Origin: QHWT01 sp963755695
GTDB taxonomy: Bacteria; Acidobacteriota; Vicinamibacteria; Vicinamibacterales; 2-12-FULL-66-21
Assembly: GCA_963755695.1 (NCBI GenBank)
Contig: CAVWLB010000001.1
Span: 62,001 to 126,000 of the forward strand
DNA length: 64,000 nucleotides
Direction: 5' to 3'
Positions 26,391-36,096 of this stretch are shown one piece after another; position 1 is the stretch's first letter; each line of letters opens with the position of its first letter. The notes below the pieces were generated by a model. The model worked only from the letters and a program-made list of their open reading frames with translations. It ran no database searches and had not been told where the DNA came from. Position numbers and translations under genes: made by a program.

Positions 26391-27059
26391 ATTCAATTTA
26401 ACGCGATGCGCTGTCTCGCTCACGCTTCGACAATGCGCTCTTCGCGCCCTTTCCTGGGGTGGGAAAGAAAGAAGGCCTCCGATGAGGAGCACGAGGCTGA
26501 CCTGCGTCTTGAGCATAACGGCTGAATGCGGATCGACAGGCACGCTCATCGTGTCAGCGAGCTTCGATATTAAGAGATTAAGAGGTAGATACGGATGAGG
26601 CGTCCCGGGCAGCGTGCCGATGATGCCATCGTTCGGCAGCGCGGGTGGATGAACACCGCGGATCTCCGGTCCGTCGATGGTGACACGCGGCGTCTCCCAT
26701 TCGATGGAATCAAGTACTTACCTGAAGGACGATACCGTTACTCCGCTTGCATGTCCCGCGTGCCGCCGGTACCACAGCAGCCTGGTCCGCTCCATTTCGG
26801 GTGGTGCTCTTCCCCGGTAGTGCATTGCTTCGACAATCACGCAGAATTCGTCGGCTTCGCGGTGAGCTGCAGGGTGCCCACCTCCGCTCCTGTGCGCCGG
26901 TCTGCGGGCCGCAAACTCGTGAATAGTTGAGGCATTTCTCGGTGGATCCGATCCTGCGACATGGTGGGTCGGGACGCCTCCGCTGCGCAGCAGAGGGGCG
27001 AACTCACGGGGGGAAATGGAGAGCACGCCTGCCGGCCTGCGACGGTTCGACGTGTCTGC
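26391..27059. other. Gene-poor stretch
   Basis: Several short open frames exist on both strands, but none has a ribosome site plus protein-like sequence, apart from the weak 38-codon frame listed next. The stretch appears to be degraded coding DNA. Confidence 0.4.
26704..26820 (+). CDS. Possible 38-aa protein with CPAC motif
   Basis: The frame reads MESSTYLKDDTVTPLACPAC, then RRYHSSLVRS and stops at TAG 26818-26820. One Cys knuckle is present. There is no good ribosome site, so this is a weak call; it could be the remnant of a larger zinc-ribbon protein. Confidence 0.2.
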   Translation: MESSTYLKDDTVTPLACPACRRYHSSLVRSISGGALPR

Positions 27060-27060
27060 T

Positions 27061-27321
27061 CTGGCGCGACGGTACCCGTCCGACGCGCGCCGCGACGAAC
27101 GGGTCCTCGCGACCGCGCGAGTGGGCGTGTCCTGTGCCTGCTTCTTTGCGGCCTTCGTCGGCGGCAGCGTCGCACTCGAGCAACCTGACGCTTGCCGGTT
27201 GGGTGCTCACGACCTACGTCGTCGAAAGCCTCATCATCTTCCTGCTCATAGATCTTTCCGGCGGATTTGGCCGGATCGCGCCGCTGATTGTTCACATCTC
27301 CGATTTCGCGTCCCCCAGAGC
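27061..27321 (+). pseudogene. Frameshifted N-terminal fragment of a membrane sensor protein
   Basis: One frame gives RRDERVLATARVGVSCACFF (a first membrane helix). Near 27180 the sense passes to another frame, giving LTLAGWVLTTYVVESLIIFL and LIDLSGGFGRIAPLIVHISD (further helices). Together they resemble the membrane-embedded input region of a sensor histidine kinase. The kinase part is missing, so this is a broken fragment. Confidence 0.4.
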
Positions 27322-27633
27322 TGGTTCAGCATGAGCGCCTTCGTTGGTGCTGATAACGGCGACGCCCCAGGCATCTAGGACTCTTGGGTGCTGAACAGGC
27401 GGCGATGCATCTCACGCTAACCGAGGTTGCCTATAGCTTGAGGCCGAAGGAGAGAAGCGTTCTTCGCCATCGAAGGACCTCGACGGCGCTGGGCGTGCGG
27501 CCCATCTGGATGCGACTATTACGCGCTTACCGGTCTTGCCGAGATGTTCGCTCGACGGAACTCAATAGCAACGCGCAAGGAGCTTCGTGACGCCGTGCTA
27601 GTATCGCGAGCCTCGAAAGCGGTGAGGAAAGCG

Positions 27634-28857
27634 ATGAATGACACCGACCAGCGACAAAGACACGACAGTGCGGTGACCCGGCGCGGATGGCTCTCGGCGA
27701 CCGGCGCCGGTTTGATCGGCACCGCTCTCAGCGGTAAGGCCGCCACCGTAGACGCGCGACGAACCGAAACCGACGGGCAACGACGCGCCAACGCCCCGGC
27801 CCAGCTGGCGCTGTCAGAGTTCGAGCCGAAGAGCATGCTGCACGTAGCCGAGACGCCTGTCGCGCGCGCGCGCTTTCCGGTCGTCGACTTTCACTCGCAT
27901 GTCTCTCCTCGCCCCACGTCGAAGGAGGCGACCGTGCCGCCGGCCCGGATGGTACCCTCAATGGACGCCATCAATATCCGGACGATGGTGAATCTGACCG
28001 GTGGATCGGGCGGAGATCTGTCGGCGACCATTGCAGCCTTCGATCGCGCGTTTCCCGGCCGCTTCGTCACGATGACGGAACCGACATGGACCCGCGCCGG
28101 CGAGACCGGCTACGCCGCGTGGCAGGGAGACGAAATCGCCAAGGCCAAAGCAGCGGGGGCGGTCGGTCTGAAGATCCTGAAGACGCTGGGACTCTACCTG
28201 CGCGACGGCGGCCCGACCGGCAAGCTGGTACGCGTGGACGATGAGCGGTTCGACCCGATGTGGGAGGCATGCGGCCGCCTTGGCTTGCCGGTCGCGATGC
28301 ACGTTGGCGATCCCGAGGCGTTCTTCTTGCCGATCGATCGCTTCAACGAGCGGTACGAAGAGCTCGGCGCACATCCGGACTGGTCGTTCTACGGCAAGGA
28401 CTTTCCGGCCTTCGCGGACATTCTAGCGGCGCGCGACCGCGTCTTCGCCAGGCATCCGAAGACGACGTTCGTGGCGCTGCACGTCGGTCACTGGGCTGAG
28501 AACCTCAAGGCGGTCGGCGAGATGCTCGACAAGTTTCCCAACGTGAACGTGGAGATCGCCGCGCGCATTGCAGAGCTCGGCCGGCAGCCGCGGACGTCAG
28601 CTCGATTCTTCGAGAAGTACCAGGATCGAATCTTGTTCGGCACCGATGCCGACTCGCATCAGGTGTTCGCTCAGGACATGTACCGGATCTACTACCGGTT
28701 CCTCGAAACCGAGGATGAGTACTTCGACTACGCGCCGTCGCGTATCCCGCCGCAGGGTCGGTGGAGAATCTATGGTCTTGGTCTGCCCGACTCGATCCTT
28801 CGCAAGGTGTATCACGAGAATGCCGAGCGCGTCCTCGGGCTCAAGCTCACTGGATAG
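27634..28857 (+). CDS. Amidohydrolase-2 family protein with Tat-like signal
   Basis: The ATG at 27634 has GAGGAAAG at good distance; the frame upstream to 27544 lacks support. The N-terminus carries TRRGWLSATGAGLIG, a twin-arginine-type export signal. The mature protein is a TIM-barrel amidohydrolase of the amidohydro_2 type: VVDFHSHVSPRP (metal His pair), AVGLKILKTLG, PVAMHVGDPEAFF, VALHVGHWAENL and ILFGTDADSHQ (catalytic Asp). The family hydrolyses or decarboxylates ring or lactone substrates; the substrate here is unknown. It is convergent with the MocR gene, with no shared operon. Confidence 0.85.
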   Translation: MNDTDQRQRHDSAVTRRGWLSATGAGLIGTALSGKAATVDARRTETDGQRRANAPAQLALSEFEPKSMLHVAETPVARARFPVVDFHSHVSPRPTSKEATVPPARMVPSMDAINIRTMVNLTGGSGGDLSATIAAFDRAFPGRFVTMTEPTWTRAGETGYAAWQGDEIAKAKAAGAVGLKILKTLGLYLRDGGPTGKLVRVDDERFDPMWEACGRLGLPVAMHVGDPEAFFLPIDRFNERYEELGAHPDWSFYGKDFPAFADILAARDRVFARHPKTTFVALHVGHWAENLKAVGEMLDKFPNVNVEIAARIAELGRQPRTSARFFEKYQDRILFGTDADSHQVFAQDMYRIYYRFLETEDEYFDYAPSRIPPQGRWRIYGLGLPDSILRKVYHENAERVLGLKLTG

Positions 28858-28886
28858 GATCGGTATGTCTTCCGGCACGGCAACCG

Positions 28887-30368
28887 TCAGGCGCTGCTTC
28901 GTGTCGTCCGGGCCTCGGGCAGCGCGGCGGCCATGCGCGAGACGGCCATACCGAGTTCCTCATCGTTCAAGCATGCGTACCCGAGTCGGATGAACGGCAG
29001 CGGGCGTCGGTCGAGCGTAAAGGCTCGACCGGTTAGAAACGCTGCGCCGCGGCGGGCGGCGGCCGCGACCCATTCATCGACGTCTATATCCGGCGCGGTT
29101 CGAGCCCAGAGTCCGATGCCGCCGGCAGGCACCGTGAAACTCACTGCGCCGCGAAGGCGCGCTTCGAGCAGCGCCGCGAGCCTGTCGCGGCGACTGCGAT
29201 ATGCACGCTTGACCCGGCGAATGTGGCGCTGCAGGTCGTCGTTCTCGATCAGCTCGGCCAATGCCGCTTCCATTGCAGGGTCGCCCTGCAGATCGAGCGC
29301 CTGCCGATACGCGCTGAGCTGGTTGACGACGTTCGTGGCGGCTGCGAGATAGCCGATCCGCAGTCCGGGCGCCAGGACCTTCGAGAACGTACCTATATAG
29401 ATGACGACTCCAGGGTCGAGGCTCGCCAGGGGCGCGATCGGATCACGATCGTAATGAAACTCATGATCGTAGTCGTCCTCGAGCACGGCGAACCGGTGGG
29501 TTCGGGCCAGCGCGATCAACTCTCGCCGGCGGTCACTCGACAGCGTGGCGGTAGTCGGCAACTGATGATGCGGCGTGACGTAGACCGCGCGAACGGTCCC
29601 TCGCTTCGCCAGACGCGCGAGCGACGAGACGTCCAGCCCGTGCGGGGTGACTCGCATCGGCACAAGCATCGCACCCGAGGCCTTGAACGTTTCCCACGCA
29701 TGTGGGTACCCAGGCTCCTCGATCACCACAGTATCGCCGGGTCGAATCAGCGCCCGGCTGACCAGCGTCAGCGCCATCTGACTTCCGCGCGTCACGAGAA
29801 CGTTTTCCGTGGACGCTCCCAGGGCGCGGGTCTCGCGCAGCATCTGGGACACGGCGCGTCGCAGTCGCGGGTGACCCTCGGGCTCGCCGTAACCCAGGAG
29901 CGCAGTGCCTCTGCCGCGCAGCACCCGCCGATATGCGCGGGTGAGCGAATCGACCGGAACCAGGCGCGTGTCGGGATGACTGCTGCGAAACGCCAGCATC
30001 CCGCTCGCCGGTGGCAGCCAGCGGATGACCGACGGCCCGCTGGGCAATGGAAATGCGGCGACCTTCAACCCTCGCGTCGAGCCCGACGCCGGTCCCCGCG
30101 AATTCCACACATCATCCGGCAGCTCGCGCGACACGAAGGTTCCCCGCGCCGGATGTGTCGTTACCCAGCCTTCCGCGGCGAGCTCGTCGTAGGCTGCCAG
30201 CACCGTCACTCGATCCACGCCGATCGTCCTCGCCAGCGTTCGCGTCCCGGGCAGGCGGTCGCCGGAACGGAGCCGTCCCCGGCAGATGTCGTCGACGACG
30301 GCTTGTGCGATCTGCGTGAAGAGCGTCCGATCTCCGAGACGCTCGAGATGAAGGTTGAAGTCCCACAT
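28887..30368 (-). CDS. MocR-type regulator (GntR winged helix fused to class I aminotransferase fold)
   Basis: The 493-aa product has an N-terminal GntR winged helix (LFTQIAQAVVDDICRGRLRS, LARTIGVDRVTVLAAYDELA) joined to an aminotransferase-like domain with the PLP region VIEEPGYPHAWETF, VYVTPHHQLPTTATLS and the lysine in GTFSKVLAPGLRIG. MocR proteins bind PLP or an amino-PLP compound and control genes of vitamin B6, GABA or taurine use. No such target genes are adjacent. The neighbour upstream on the same strand is the DUF2911 gene. Confidence 0.9.
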   Translation of the reverse strand: MWDFNLHLERLGDRTLFTQIAQAVVDDICRGRLRSGDRLPGTRTLARTIGVDRVTVLAAYDELAAEGWVTTHPARGTFVSRELPDDVWNSRGPASGSTRGLKVAAFPLPSGPSVIRWLPPASGMLAFRSSHPDTRLVPVDSLTRAYRRVLRGRGTALLGYGEPEGHPRLRRAVSQMLRETRALGASTENVLVTRGSQMALTLVSRALIRPGDTVVIEEPGYPHAWETFKASGAMLVPMRVTPHGLDVSSLARLAKRGTVRAVYVTPHHQLPTTATLSSDRRRELIALARTHRFAVLEDDYDHEFHYDRDPIAPLASLDPGVVIYIGTFSKVLAPGLRIGYLAAATNVVNQLSAYRQALDLQGDPAMEAALAELIENDDLQRHIRRVKRAYRSRRDRLAALLEARLRGAVSFTVPAGGIGLWARTAPDIDVDEWVAAAARRGAAFLTGRAFTLDRRPLPFIRLGYACLNDEELGMAVSRMAAALPEARTTRSSA

Positions 30369-30446
30369 GTCCCAGTCGCTCCAGGCTGGTAGACGGAATC
30401 CGGCTCACTCCGGGTCGCGATCGGGTCAGCGTTGGTGGCGCGGCCG

Positions 30447-31619
30447 TTACTGGCCCTTCTTCAGTGCATTCAACGCGTTCTGATAGACCGACAGATTGGG
30501 CTTCTGATCCTCGGGGATATTTCGAATCGCGATTTCCCAGTTCGCGATCGCATTCCTGCGATCGCCGATCGCAGTATAGCCGCGCGCCAGACCGACGTAG
30601 GTGACGAAGGGGTCGTCGGGATGCAGCTGCCGATTCCGGATGAAGATGTCCATTGCCTTGGCGCCCCTGTTCGCGGCGAGCAACGTCATCCCATACTGAT
30701 GGATCGGTCGAGCCGGTGTGCCTGGAAGTCCGACGGCCTTGTCCATTACCGCGTCGGCCTCGGCGTCTCGAGCCATCGCGCGCAACACTGCCGCTTTCGT
30801 CCGCAGAGTGTAGAAATCTTCGCGGCCGGAAGCGGCATTCCGGAATGGCTCGCTGATCGCCTTCTCCGCCCAGACGAGCGCCTCTTCGAGATTGATCTTG
30901 TTGTCGGCGCAGAACTGCGCGGCGAGCTGCCAGTTTTGATAGTTGAATCCCGGCCAGCCGAGCAGCTGCTTGCGCATCTCGATCACGTAGAGCTCTGCCG
31001 CATTGGGAACGTCGATCTTGAGGGGCACTCGCTTGTGTTCCCATTGCAGGAACGCCAGCGCGCCATTCAGACGCCGCTCGTCGAAGCCGTAGGTGAGAAA
31101 TTCGGTGTACGGCGCCGACTCCGGATTGGCGTCGACGCGCAGCACATCATTCGAAGGATCGTACTGATAGGCGCCCCAGCCGGTTGACTGCCGGGAGAAG
31201 ATCCACGTCCACGGGCCGTTCGGTTCGACCTCGAGAAACAGCGCGTAGGTGCCAGCGTGAAGATCCTTGCCGTCCACCTTCACGTCGTGGGACACGGTGA
31301 GAGTCGTGTTCTCGTTCGCGCCGGCCCTCCACGGCGTCGCTCTGGACGGTCCGAATCCGTCGTCGAAGAATCCGTACTTCACCAGCTCGCCCCAGATGTG
31401 CCCCGTCCGATCGGCGCCTCCGCCACCGTGCACGTTCGGGCTGTGATACGAGATGGTCACCTTGACAAGACCGATCCATTGCGAGACCTCCGCCTTCTGA
31501 TTGGCGCCGTTCGGCGGCTGAGCGAGCTCCGACAATTCCTGAGCGCGGGCCGGACGCGCGGAGAGCAAGGCGAGGACGGCCAACACGAGGATCCAGCGTC
31601 GAGATGGATGGATGTTCAT
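30447..31619 (-). CDS. DUF2911 domain protein with TPR-like C-terminal part, exported
   Basis: The ATG at 31617-31619 begins a signal peptide (MNIHPSRRWILVLAVLALLS, cleavage near ARAQE). The DUF2911 region follows, with VKVTISYHSPNVHG, IWGELVKYGFFDDGFG and AGTYALFLEVEPNGPWTWIF. The C-terminal 150 residues are helical with TPR-like spacing (LEEALVWAEKAISEPF, ANWEIAIRNIPEDQ). DUF2911 proteins are common exported proteins in Bacteroidetes and Acidobacteria without known function. It is divergent from phoD; the 212 bases between hold both promoters. Confidence 0.82.
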   Translation of the reverse strand: MNIHPSRRWILVLAVLALLSARPARAQELSELAQPPNGANQKAEVSQWIGLVKVTISYHSPNVHGGGGADRTGHIWGELVKYGFFDDGFGPSRATPWRAGANENTTLTVSHDVKVDGKDLHAGTYALFLEVEPNGPWTWIFSRQSTGWGAYQYDPSNDVLRVDANPESAPYTEFLTYGFDERRLNGALAFLQWEHKRVPLKIDVPNAAELYVIEMRKQLLGWPGFNYQNWQLAAQFCADNKINLEEALVWAEKAISEPFRNAASGREDFYTLRTKAAVLRAMARDAEADAVMDKAVGLPGTPARPIHQYGMTLLAANRGAKAMDIFIRNRQLHPDDPFVTYVGLARGYTAIGDRRNAIANWEIAIRNIPEDQKPNLSVYQNALNALKKGQ

Positions 31620-31831
31620 AGTGCAATGATTCACATCAGTCGTAGCATGTGAACGGCCAGTTTCGTGCATGCCGTACCGCCAGATCGTCAGCCTCTCGGC
31701 AGCGTTCGCCGTCGGACGCCTTTTCACCTTGTCACGTCGCGGCAGCTGGTCGTACCCGTTCGTCTGATCTGGATCTTCCGCGCTCGTCGCCGGATCTCAG
31801 AAGATCGTTTGCTGATACCTTTACGAAGGTC

Positions 31832-33901
31832 ATGTCGATCACCCGCAGGCATTTTCTGAAGAGCGCGTCGCTCCTGGGTGCGTCGTTGGCATTCAACGAT
31901 GGTGGCACATGGCAGTCGGCGCACGCGTGGCATGAACGGCGGGATCTCTATCCGGAAGGTGTGGCATCGGGCGATCCACGTCCAGACAGCGTAGTGCTGT
32001 GGACGCGCCGCCCACCCGTCAACGGCGACGCGGCGAAGCGATTGACCGTTGAGATCGCCGAGGACGAAGGGTTCGCACGGGTTGTCGCAAGCGCGCAGGC
32101 GCGGCTGACCGACGCGTCGGACTGGACCTGCCGCGTCCTCGCAGGCGGACTTGCACCTGCGCGTCTTTATTGGTACCGCTTCATCGACGAGCGCGGAAAC
32201 GGCAGCCGGATCGGCCGGACGATTACCGCTCCCGCGAATCACGACATGCGACCAGTGCGCTTCGCGTTCGTCAGCTGTCAGAACGCGAATCAGGGCGCTC
32301 AGAACGCGTATCGCCGCATGATTCATGAAGACGAGCGGGCGCGCTCGGATGACCGCCTGCATTTCGTGCTGCATCTCGGCGACTTCATCTACGAAATCGT
32401 CTGGTATCCGGAAGAGCGTCCGCAGGGCTACTACGATCGCCGCCTGCGCGACATCGTTCGCTATCCGGACGGAGAGAAGATTTCCGATTTCCATGTCCCG
32501 ACGACGCTCGCGGACTATCGAGCGGTGTATCGGGCTTACCTGCACGACCCGGACCTCCAAGACGCGCGCGCGCGCTGGCCGTTCATCTGCATGTGGGACA
32601 ACCACGAGTACTCCTGGCAAGGCTATCAGGGAATCCAGGTGTTCGGGTCCGACGTTCGCGCCGCACAGACACGCAAGGTCGCCGCGAACCAGGCATGGTG
32701 GGAATACCAGCCGGCGCGCGTAAAGAAGCCAAGCGGTCCGTCGCTCGTGACGTTCGATCCCCCGCATGTGACCGACACGCCGATCACCAGCTTCGATGAA
32801 CACGGTCTCGGACAGGAGCGCAACAACCTTGCCGCCATCGCGAGCCTCACGGGCTATCGGGCGCTGAAGTGGGGCGCCAATGTCGACCTGTTCCTCACGG
32901 ACCAGCACAGCTATCGGTCGCCGGATGCGACCAACATTCCTGAAGCCGGGGAATTCTTCAACCGGGATTTTCCGTACTTCATTCCCGAGGAGGTCATCGA
33001 GATTCTCGATGGCGGCCGCGCCTACAACGACGGTCACCCGCCGGCGGTCATCCGTTTCGCCGGCAAGGACATTCCCAATCCCCGGCGAACCAAGCCGGCG
33101 CCGTCGATGCTGGGCGCGGCGCAGAAAACGTGGTTTCTGGCGGAACTGAAGGCCTCCCGGGCGCCGTGGAAGATCTGGGGCAATTCGCTCGCGACGCTGA
33201 CGTGGCGCGCCGATCCGCAAAACCTGCCAGAGGGGGCGCCGCCCTGGGGCGGCGCCGGCTACGCGACGTTCGGCGGTAGCGATTGGAGCACGATGATTAC
33301 CGAACGCGCCGAAATTTTCGACGCCATCCGGAAAGCCGGCATCACCGGCTTCGCCATCGTCGCCGGCGATCGTCACGCGTTCTGGGCCGGGCTGCCATCT
33401 GCGTCATTGCCTCCGAGATCATTTGAACCCGTCGGTGTGGAATTCGTCGTCGGCTCGATCTCGGCCCCAGGCGTCCTCGAGGCGGCGGAACACAAGCTGC
33501 CCCAGGACACGCCGCTGCGAGAGATGTATCTCGCGCAGCGTTCGGGTGCCACGAAACCAGAGGCGATCCTCAACATGCTCGTGCGGCATGGGGTACGCGC
33601 GGCACTGGAGTATGGGCGTTCAGGGGACCTTCAGAAGGCGCGAGCGCTCTCAAATCCGGATCTGTCACCGCATCTTTCATTTGTGGATCTCGGTGGACAC
33701 GGCTACGCGACCGTGCGGGTGACACCGGATGCGCTCGAGACCGAGTTCGTGTGTATTCCGCGTCCCGTCGAGCGGAGTACCGAGCCGGATGGCGGGCCGC
33801 TGTTGTACCGCGTCTCGCATCGGGCCCGGTTGTGGAAGCGAGGAGAGCGGCCATCGATGGAGCAGCGCATCCTGGAGGGATCGCCTGCGCTTTCGATCTG
33901 A
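31832..33901 (+). CDS. phoD: Alkaline phosphatase D family protein, Tat-exported
   Basis: The ATG at 31832 (GAAGG upstream) opens a twin-arginine signal, SITRRHFLKSASLLGAS. The PhoD N-terminal domain begins LYPEGVASGDPRPDSVVLWT. The metallophosphatase domain shows FVSCQNAN, HLGDFIYE, MWDNHEYSWQG, FLTDQHSYRS, IWGNSLATLTW and AIVAGDRHAFWAG, with metal ligands Asp, Asn and His visible. PhoD enzymes hydrolyse phosphomono- and diesters outside the cytoplasm using Fe/Ca. The length of 689 aa is longer than Bacillus PhoD but usual for this bacterial subgroup. No Pho box was recognised upstream. Confidence 0.9.
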   Translation: MSITRRHFLKSASLLGASLAFNDGGTWQSAHAWHERRDLYPEGVASGDPRPDSVVLWTRRPPVNGDAAKRLTVEIAEDEGFARVVASAQARLTDASDWTCRVLAGGLAPARLYWYRFIDERGNGSRIGRTITAPANHDMRPVRFAFVSCQNANQGAQNAYRRMIHEDERARSDDRLHFVLHLGDFIYEIVWYPEERPQGYYDRRLRDIVRYPDGEKISDFHVPTTLADYRAVYRAYLHDPDLQDARARWPFICMWDNHEYSWQGYQGIQVFGSDVRAAQTRKVAANQAWWEYQPARVKKPSGPSLVTFDPPHVTDTPITSFDEHGLGQERNNLAAIASLTGYRALKWGANVDLFLTDQHSYRSPDATNIPEAGEFFNRDFPYFIPEEVIEILDGGRAYNDGHPPAVIRFAGKDIPNPRRTKPAPSMLGAAQKTWFLAELKASRAPWKIWGNSLATLTWRADPQNLPEGAPPWGGAGYATFGGSDWSTMITERAEIFDAIRKAGITGFAIVAGDRHAFWAGLPSASLPPRSFEPVGVEFVVGSISAPGVLEAAEHKLPQDTPLREMYLAQRSGATKPEAILNMLVRHGVRAALEYGRSGDLQKARALSNPDLSPHLSFVDLGGHGYATVRVTPDALETEFVCIPRPVERSTEPDGGPLLYRVSHRARLWKRGERPSMEQRILEGSPALSI

Positions 33902-34036
33902 CATCACGCAGATCGGCCGCGACGCGGTGACCGCGAGGAATTCAGAGTCAAGGCCGAAGTATGCAGTGACGCCAGCGGAGCTGAACACACTGTGATCCGG
34001 GTTCGGCTCGGCTCCGACGTCTATGGCCGCGCCGGG

Positions 34037-34759
34037 CTACCGCTTCTTGAGCACGCAGAGCGACTGTCCCAGCGACGCGGTGTCGGTCGCGACGCTGCCG
34101 TCCTCGAAGGTGACCGGCTGCCGCAAGAGAACCTGCGGCTTTTCACCGTCCGCAATCGCCACGACGTCGAGATCCAGATGCGAGGCCCACGCCTGTATGC
34201 CGTCGCGGCTCATGAAGATGTTCGGGTGCTGATGCTCGCCCGCCACTGTCCCCTCGAAGATGTTCCAGTGCGAGGGCATCGCGAATTCGAGGAACGAGAA
34301 GATGATACGTCCCCCGGGTTTCGCGACCCGCTTGGCCTCCGTCAGATACAGATACGAGTGCTCGTGGAGAAGGTGGGTGAACACCGAAAAGAAACAGACC
34401 ACATCGGCACGATCGTCTGCTTCAGGAATTTTGAGCCCTGGCGCGACTTCGAAGCGCCAGTCGGTCCGGGCCGCGAGCCCCCGCGCGTGCTTGACCAGTT
34501 CGGGTACAACATCGATCCCGAGGTACGGCCCCTTCAAGTACTGCGCAAGAGGCTTGGCCAGCCGTCCGGATCCGCAACCCACATCGATCACGTAGCCGTC
34601 TGGCTGCAGCCCGTGGTGAATCAGGATCTCGCGTTCTATCTGTCCGACCGCGTCGAATTGTCCGCCAACGGCGATCTCCATCGCACGATCGCGATCATGC
34701 GACTTCGAAAGTGTCTTGACGAACTGGCGGTACACGCTTCCAAGGGTCAACTTCGACAT
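34037..34759 (-). CDS. Class I SAM-dependent methyltransferase
   Basis: The 240-aa protein has motif I YVIDVGCGSGRLAKPLAQYL, an acidic end of beta-2 (YLGIDVVPELV) and RADVVCFFSVFTHLLHEHSY, matching the methyltransf_11/25 group. Such enzymes often act in sugar, lipid or small-molecule modification; no target is suggested by the neighbours. A second methyltransferase lies 68 bases upstream on the same strand, so they may be cotranscribed. Confidence 0.85.
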   Translation of the reverse strand: MSKLTLGSVYRQFVKTLSKSHDRDRAMEIAVGGQFDAVGQIEREILIHHGLQPDGYVIDVGCGSGRLAKPLAQYLKGPYLGIDVVPELVKHARGLAARTDWRFEVAPGLKIPEADDRADVVCFFSVFTHLLHEHSYLYLTEAKRVAKPGGRIIFSFLEFAMPSHWNIFEGTVAGEHQHPNIFMSRDGIQAWASHLDLDVVAIADGEKPQVLLRQPVTFEDGSVATDTASLGQSLCVLKKR

Positions 34760-34827
34760 GCTTTCCCTGGCTCGGGCGGAAACCAGTATGTCACGCGCTG
34801 AGCGCGGATTGAAGCCATTCGCCGGAG

Positions 34828-35823
34828 CTATCCAGGATAACCGGCCGCTCCGGCGATGCGTTCGTAGAGTGGGCGATCGATCTTCCAGCCAACACGGGGT
34901 TCGCCGGTCTTCTCCGCAAGGCAGATGCTAATCATGTACCCGGGCTGATGCTCGATGCGTGTCGACGCGTTGCTTCGCTGCTGGACCACCGGCGTCGAGA
35001 AGCACGGCCCGCACTCCGCGGCGTCGATGATCCGGAAGCCGGTGGCCTCGTTGAACAACCCCCGCCAGGAGTCCTTCGAGAACCGGAAGAAATCCCATGG
35101 ACGATCATGCACCGGCCAGGTCTGATGCGTCTGGGTGATGACGACCCCTCCGGGCTTGAGCACGCGGTTGATCTCCTCGACTGCTTTCCACGGCATGATC
35201 AGGTGCTCGAAGGTGGATAGCGACGCCACCGCATCGACCAAACCATCGATATGCTGCGAGAGAAAGTGGGCGTCGCCGACCACGTCGACGTTTTCGCCAG
35301 GCAGCACATCGAAGCCGATGTAATCGCACGCTCCGAACATCTCACGGCGAGTGATTCCGCTTCGCGCTCGAGCGCCGATCTCCACCATGCGCTGCCGCGG
35401 ACGGGCGAGAAACTTATCCCAGATCGCGTTCGCCTGGCCCCACGATGAATGCTCGGCGGCGCGATCGATGACGATCTCATCCTCACCGGATCGGATACTG
35501 AGCTCGATCCTCTGGTAGAGTTCGTTCTCGTCGACATCCGGAAACATCGCGTGCAGCTCGAAGCCCCAATCGGCCGCCCGCGCGCCGAAGGCGGTCGCCA
35601 CATCTGCGCGCTTTACCCACTTGACGAAGGGGCGGTGGGTCTGCTCGCGGTGGTGCAACGTGAATTCCGTCTCCTCACGGGGACCGCGCCTCCACGGCGG
35701 AAAGCTGGTTGACGACTTGCGCTCGACCCAGCCTGCTACGAACACGAACGAGCGAAAAAACACGAACTCGTCGATGTGGTGCCGCATGTCTGCAACATTG
35801 CAATGCGTGGCGCCGGGTGTCAA
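34828..35823 (-). CDS. SAM-dependent methyltransferase-like protein with N-terminal extension
   Basis: The 331-aa product has an N-terminal domain of about 140 residues (EFVFFRSFVFVAGWVERK...) and then a methyltransferase core: RMVEIGARARSGITRREMF, CDYIGFDVLPGENVDVVGDA, VASLSTFEHLIMPWKAVEEI and RVLKPGGVVITQTHQTWPVH. Motif I is degenerate (EIGAR instead of DxGxG). Proteins of this look occur in glycan biosynthesis clusters, but there are no such neighbours here. The start at 35821-35823 is uncertain; ATG codons a few residues in are possible. Confidence 0.75.
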   Translation of the reverse strand: MTPGATHCNVADMRHHIDEFVFFRSFVFVAGWVERKSSTSFPPWRRGPREETEFTLHHREQTHRPFVKWVKRADVATAFGARAADWGFELHAMFPDVDENELYQRIELSIRSGEDEIVIDRAAEHSSWGQANAIWDKFLARPRQRMVEIGARARSGITRREMFGACDYIGFDVLPGENVDVVGDAHFLSQHIDGLVDAVASLSTFEHLIMPWKAVEEINRVLKPGGVVITQTHQTWPVHDRPWDFFRFSKDSWRGLFNEATGFRIIDAAECGPCFSTPVVQQRSNASTRIEHQPGYMISICLAEKTGEPRVGWKIDRPLYERIAGAAGYPG

Positions 35824-36042
35824 CTGACGATCTTGATGATGATCGCCACCGGCGAAGTCTCTGATCTCGGCAGCCTCAGAACTGCGTGGAATCAGAGGCC
35901 GCCGGCATCGACTTGCGGAGACAAAGGATGTGCCGTTTCGCCAACGTGCAACCGGCGGCCCGATGTGGATCGCAGGGGATGAGAAATGGCGTTCGCGATC
36001 AAGGCTGAAGTGGCCGATGCGCGGGCGAGGACGTTGCTCCTC

Positions 36043-36070
36043 TTGACAGGCTAAAGAAGCGGCGTATGCT
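36043..36070 (+). promoter_or_regulatory. Sigma-70-type promoter of the padR operon
   Basis: TTGACA at 36043-36048 and TATGCT at 36065-36070 with a 16-base spacer. The expected start of transcription, near 36077, lies at the edge of the palindromic operator. Confidence 0.7.
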
Positions 36071-36077
36071 GCTCTTG

Positions 36078-36092
36078 TCTAGTTTAACTAGA
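36078..36092 (+). promoter_or_regulatory. Palindromic operator, probably bound by PadR
   Basis: TCTAGTT-T-AACTAGA is a perfect inverted repeat of two 7-base arms around one central base. It sits right after the -10 box and ends just before the ribosome site, so a bound dimer would block transcription of the padR-permease unit. Autoregulation by the first gene is inferred. Confidence 0.65.
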
Positions 36093-36096
36093 GGAG

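Noticed and set aside
31724..33376. Minus-strand open frame of 550 codons
   Set aside because: It is antisense to phoD, whose motifs and Tat signal are unambiguous.
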